Below are positions 58,959-64,000 of a DNA stretch of 64,000 nt, piece after piece. The first letter of the stretch is position 1; every line of letters begins with the position of its first letter. A program made the translations under genes and the position numbers. The notes under the pieces were generated by a model. The model had not been told where the DNA came from. It did no database searches and was given only the letters and a program-made list of their open reading frames with translations. Origin of the DNA: Argopecten irradians (taxonomy: Eukaryota > Mollusca > Bivalvia > Pectinida > Pectinidae); assembly GCF_041381155.1 (NCBI RefSeq), contig NC_091135.1, forward strand, positions 8,113,620-8,177,619. The letters are read 5' to 3'.

Positions 58959-61581
58959 TATATTCAATTAAGGCTCCATTACATATGTGTAGTGTATGTA
59001 AATGCTATAGTAAAATATGAGGCAGGTCCAAATACAAGTGAAAACTGCATATGGTTTGTCTTTTACTTGATCAAATAACATCAAAGTATAGTAAGATGAG
59101 AGAAAAGTACAAACTTCCCCTAAATCACTTCTGATATACAGGATATAGTCTATAACTTGTGTCATTTTATCAAATACAATGTATTGTTATTCTGATACAG
59201 CCATCATTGTATTACATTATTCATATCAAGTTGTATGTCATAATGGCATTTATGGAGTATCTGCTAATGTATGTAAACTCACTCAGCTGGTCACATCTGG
59301 TCGGTCAGAACTTTAACATTGTTACCACTAGTACTGTCCTTGTCAAAAGGTCTTTGATAATGTCTGTTTTTGCATATTACAGAGTTATATTGAAAAGTCA
59401 ACTTTTTCTAGTTAAAAATTACAAACTTAAAATAACCAGATTTTCATATGCTCTTATTGTCCTAGGCTCAGTTATAAGCCCCATCAATCAATCATATGTT
59501 CTTGGCATAAGACAGGTTGTTTATGCTTTATTGGTATTTACATTGTTTTTGTAGATTGTACGATTTTCTTGAAAATTGAAAATATATCTATAGAACTCTG
59601 TGAAAAATGGCAAAGCTAATAAAAGTTCTCTTTAATAAACATTTTTATAAAAATAAAGTGTTGAAACAACTGAAGAGAGTGATAAGCTTTCTTCTAGCAA
59701 TATTTTTATAGAAGCTTTTGTTCCTAATCCCATACAGGCATACACCTTAAGCTTGCTACACTTCTTATCGGAGATATGCTTTAAATTTAAAGCCATGCTA
59801 TTTTGTCAGAGTACAGACGGGATATACCTTAGCGAACCATGGCCTATATATAGCAGTCTGCAAAAATATACCAAGTACAACTAATGAAACTTTGAGAAGC
59901 TCTGTATATATATAGCTCTTTAAATGATGCACTGACTGGTTTCTTTTTAGATGAATTTCATTCATGAGGCTTTTATAAAAAAAGTTAGGTTTTCTTTTAG
60001 ATTATTCTTTTCAAATATTTGTGGATGAACATCCTGTTGATATAGGATTTACCAGGTAATCCCTGTCAGGGTCGGCCAAAGGCTATGGAGATGTCCTAAG
60101 TCTTGTTGTTTAAGTAGATATTTAGTGACCGATTGTATATATAGTATATGGTATTGAAACAGCTGACAACACACAGACAAGCTCTAGGTCAAGGTTTTTG
60201 TGTCTTAAAGGTCATCTAATACTCTTTTATATGATCTATAACAGTGTCGTAAGTCTTTTTCGGATCTTGAATGGATTTATTATTAGTTTAACTCACTGTA
60301 ATAAAGGTTCGCATCTTTAAACAAATTCAATTTTGTGACTTTTTTTTTACCTGTTTTTGCCTGTAACTGTAAGATTGCGTGGGAAAATAAGTCTTGTAAG
60401 GACTTGGGTATATGTAAGATCATGGTATGTTTTTTGTGATGTGGAATTTACATTCTGAGATGAATATATACAGTTAATTACTTTTAGAAAGCAGATCAAG
60501 TTTACTGAGGCTGCAATAGAGGATGGACTAAGATGGCTATAACACAAGTGCAAGCTACATAATATGTAGACCTAAAATAAAATGTTAGATCATAAGTTAT
60601 TTTGCCAATCCTATCTAAAATATATATATGTACTGGGTATACACAGTCACCAATGCCACACCTTTCATCTTGAATGCACATATATACATGTACAATGTAC
60701 CCTAATACCCCATATTTTTGACAGCCCACACAATCATTTCACACATCATCAACCATGGTGTTGTATTTACAAAGGGGAGAGTTTCAAAATTCAAATTCTT
60801 GAAAAATGATTTTGTTTACGTTGGATATCCTTCAGAAAATCTACCTTCATGCTAATAATGATATGAACTTTAAAAATGGAAATGCAAAAATTAGAAATTA
60901 ATGTTTTTTATAAAACTCAATTTTAGTTTGAGGCAATATTACATTTACAATTGAGCTTTTAGCCTTGAAGATGATTGATAGAACTTTATTTTACACTCGA
61001 TGAAATGTAGACTACCGGTGTAAAGAAAACTATGCCTCATTGACAACAAATATAGATATAACATTTTTATCCTTGCTCAATTTAACATTAATTTTACCTC
61101 CTAGGATAATGGGATACAAGTGTGTTGTTTTGTGTTTGATCTTGCAAAGCTTATGGTGAGTGTTGAGTTGTAGACATAGAACAGATCTTATAAGTTTAAC
61201 AAAAGTGAAGAAATTATTTTTGTAGTCAAATATGAAAGACTTTAACTTGTCCTCAATTTTAACACTACTTGATCCTATAATGGTTTTATGATATCTTATA
61301 TTTGTGTGGATATATTATTTACATATCAATGTCACTTCTACTATATATTATAAACTAACCATGCCAAGGCAAAGTGAAGTATGTGACGATATAACCGACA
61401 CCCAAAATGTGACCATTATGACGTCACTAATGTTGACGTGGTGACATCAACTTATCACCGTTAAAATGGCTGTTCAGTCTTGTGGATTAAATCATCGTTG
61501 ATAAACGGTTTTCCTGGTCTAGCTTAAACAATGTTAATGCAGAGACCCTAAAATGAGTTGATATAGTAAATATAAGTATTA

Positions 61582-61642
61582 AACTACCTTCCTATGGCAT
61601 CTATATATATAGACCATAGATGCCAAAGGAAGATAGTTTAAT
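61582..61642. repeat. Short hairpin with AAACTACCTTC arms
   Basis: AAACTACCTTCCTATGGCAT is mirrored with small changes around a TATATATA loop. A related single arm is near 62585. Confidence 0.6.
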
Positions 61643-61743
61643 GCTTAAATAACTGCTTTCTCATGAAAAATTATGCATAGCCAAATCTGAAAATGATAGG
61701 ATTTTGATAAAATCTGAAGTTAAATCCATGTGTTCTATATGTA

Positions 61744-61942
61744 TTGGCATATTACAGTGTAATTCTTCTTGGGAGGTATGTACATGTACCTGCACCATTG
61801 ACACTGACGATTATGTGGATTTAGTTATCTGCTGTTACGGGTATAGTTATTGATTGTAATATCATATGTGTGTGGGCGTTACATCATATATTTTTCATCA
61901 CAGAGAAAGATGATTTCTGTAATATATGCAAAGAGGGAATAT
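61744..61942. mobile_element. MITE with TATTCC...GGAATA ends, copy 3 (worn)
   Basis: GCATATTACAG, GGTATAGTTATTGATTGTAA and TATATGCAAAGAGGGAATAT match the family at 27803 and 40800 with many changes. Confidence 0.5.
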
Positions 61943-62113
61943 TAATGTAAAGTTTGGTAGAGAATAATAATTTGAACCTTCATGATGACTTAGATGAAAT
62001 GTTAACAAACTGAAACTTAACAGTATTTACATTTTTCAAAATTATGTCTTCCCTAAAATTTTCATTAAGAAAAAGGTCGTTTCTTCTGCTGCTTCTAATA
62101 ATTAGGGCTCATT

Positions 62114-62330
62114 ATTAAGGGAGTGGGACGACTGGTTCGCCCGTTGTCAGTATAATGTTACTGAGTGGGGTGTGCTGCTTGGTGTCTTCGGCAGCATGCT
62201 TCAGCGATATAGCACTATAAAAAGGACAAGAGTTCCACTATACAAGAAGACACAACATGAATATACCACAGTCTCCCAAAACACGCACATCGTAGTTCAC
62301 ACACACAAGATACCACATACATGATATGGT
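62114..62330 (+). repeat. Dispersed repeat GGGAGTGGGACGACTGGTTC
   Basis: It matches the sequence that flanks the MITE at 37112-37625 (GGCTGGTTTGCCCGTTGTCA), without the insertion. It continues with CAGCATGCTTCAGCGATATA and CACTATAAAAAGG. The repeat type is unknown. Confidence 0.6.
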
Positions 62331-63914
62331 AGGACGCCCTTGAATGATCCTGGCTGTTAATTCTAAGGACGTCAATTTAATAAACCACACCAAATATCAT
62401 TAGAAATTTCTGTCTCAAATATTAGTGAAAGCCCATTATCTCCCCCTGGGTTTAAATAGGAAATATGACTGTGACAGTCCAGAATTAAAATGCTCTTTAC
62501 TTTAACAGTGACAAGGGCATACTTACGGTAGTACTATAAACAATGTGTTTCAATGTAACTTCAGTCATAAGGTGTTAATATATTCTATGGATGTCAAAGG
62601 AAGTTAATAGGAAAGCTAAACAGACATGTGTAAGCATATATATCGAGTTGTATGGCCAACCTTCAAATTACTATACATATGTATAAGAGTTTAAATATTT
62701 ATAGGCTTGGGTGAAATCCCTATTGGAATTTCCAACCGCTAATTTCCTGAGAGAAATATTGGTTTTTGAAAGAACAAGTTTTATGAATAAATCATTTCAG
62801 AAATGCTATATATATATATAAACACATGTCTACTTCGATCAAATAGCAAGTGTAAGTATACATATACCATGCATAAATTTGCTGGAGTGAGGTTATCCTA
62901 GAGGAATTACCATTTAGAAATTGCTCTGTCAATGGATGGTTCCCAAAGACATATAAGATATTGGGCACCTTATACTTTACATTGCAGACTGTACTGTACA
63001 CCTGTTTTGTCTTTCTATGTACATATGTCTCACTATCATAGTAAATGATACTAAAATACAAACCGATTTAATGTGAGTGCTGATCGACAAAAATTGAAAC
63101 TTGAAATAGATAATAGAAATACTAATTAAGTGGAAATGGAAAAATGCAAATAGAATTCATTATTCATCAACTTCAGTTCTGTCACTGTCACTTTGTAAAT
63201 AATTAGGTATTAAAACTCCTTTAAAAAAATTAAATGATAAAATGCGTCCCATGTTTGCTATATAAATTGATTCCATTGTCTGTTTTGGATCAGTTACCAA
63301 ATACTGTGACTGTATTATATATGCTAATTAACATCAATATGTTTCAGCTAATTATTGTTATCTACTCAACCTGTATATGCTTTAGCCAGCTGTCTGTCAA
63401 ACAATTTTTGCTTCATCTTAATTATAAACTTGTCTAAACATATGGTACTATAGTCTACTTCAAATAACGTGTGGACTCTGGCTCCTGATGTTTTTTCAAA
63501 GAAATGCTTCTATTTTCCTTCCTTATTTTTATTTGTTAAACAGATGCTACAACGTAACCTTACAAATATAAATGGTAGACCTCAAGCTGCTTGAATTACT
63601 CAACTGCAAAACAGGTGTCGCATACATCAACACTACAGATAATATATAATTGCAAAATGGATTACTAACAACAATAGGGCAACCATTGATTTTCTAATAC
63701 CATTCTACATCATCTGTAATAAAGTATACATTGTATATTGTTTTATAAACTATATGTACAAGTCTGACAGGTGCTAATTCTATCATTATAAATCAAATTA
63801 ACTGAAATTTATATATAATGACAATAAGTTGTCAAGTTAATTATTAGTTTTCATCAACATTATTATAACCAAGAGCTACAAAATCATGTTAGTTTTGGTT
63901 GTCCTTTGAGAATA

Positions 63915-64000
63915 TCAGACACCTTAACCATTCTGCCATTATGGCCGAGGATTTTGGTCCAGAAGTACATGTTGAATATCAGACATCTTAACCACTCTGC
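63915..64000 (-). mobile_element. tRNA-like SINE heads, two partial, at the window edge
   Basis: On the minus strand GCAGAGTGGTTAAGATGTCT and, about 55 bp on, GCAGAATGGTTAAGGTGTCT are A-box-like starts of a tRNA-derived SINE. The remainder is cut off by the window end. Confidence 0.45.

Larger units (their letters stand above)
56334..61743 (+). other. First part of ceramide synthase intron 1
   Basis: No further CERS exon was found. The stretch is AT-rich, with a hairpin at 58876-58958 (arms TCTCAAAATTAGTTTC) and another at 61582-61642. A piece TTTGCATATTACAGAGTTA near 59370 is a scrap of the TATTCC MITE family. Confidence 0.5.

Noticed and set aside
59159-59554. 131-codon plus-strand frame with hydrophobic stretches
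   Set aside because: AT-rich chance frame in the ceramide synthase intron; no motif, no splice context and no resemblance to CERS exons.
61105-61153. Possible second CERS exon (acceptor CTCCTAG, donor ATG-GTGAGT)
   Set aside because: Splice sites and phase are acceptable, but the 16 or so residues (IMGYKCVVLCLILQSL) do not match the sequence that follows the first membrane segment in ceramide synthases.

Overview
This is nuclear DNA of a marine invertebrate, most likely a bivalve mollusc. It is AT-rich with intron-rich genes, GT-AG introns, molluscan tRNA-derived SINEs, many short inverted-repeat transposons (MITEs) and three kinds of ~145-157 bp tandem arrays of the 'pearl'/Helentron type known from bivalves. 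The species cannot be fixed from the sequence. No prokaryotic, CRISPR or viral features were seen.

Five protein-coding genes are supported. (1) 237-1717, minus: 5' end of a secreted CUB-LDLa protein, running off the left edge. (2) 4394-18618, plus: complete 19-exon WDR75 (UTP17), 843 codons, an SSU-processome WD40 protein. (3) 23999-30793, minus: 7-exon caspase with one death-effector-like prodomain. Its catalytic exon carries a net 8-nt deletion that breaks the expected frame just before QACRG, and a decayed second copy of that exon lies about 0.5 kb upstream. (4) 43014-49927, minus: 7-coding-exon short-chain dehydrogenase (SDR), 492 codons, with a Glu/Lys-rich C-terminal tail; a probable 5'UTR exon lies near 51.1 kb. 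(5) 56140-56333, plus: first coding exon of a CERS5/6-like ceramide synthase, whose first intron fills the rest of the window. The genes do unrelated jobs (ribosome biogenesis, cell death, redox metabolism, sphingolipid synthesis, extracellular binding) and do not look like one functional cluster.

The rest is mostly non-autonomous DNA transposons, often nested. At least seven short families are present, several with intact target-site duplications (TSDs). The richest stretch is 31.7-34.2 kb, a tandem triplication in which one copy still has the two empty target sites that the other two copies have filled. Other layered sites are a pogo/Tigger-like shell holding a minisatellite array (15.8-17.7 kb), a TTAA-flanked element split by a second MITE (27.6-28.1 kb), and a hAT-like MITE enlarged by a second insertion (37.1-37.6 kb) whose empty relative survives at 62.1 kb.

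All exon boundaries come from reading frames, splice consensus and remembered family sequences. No alignment or expression data were available.
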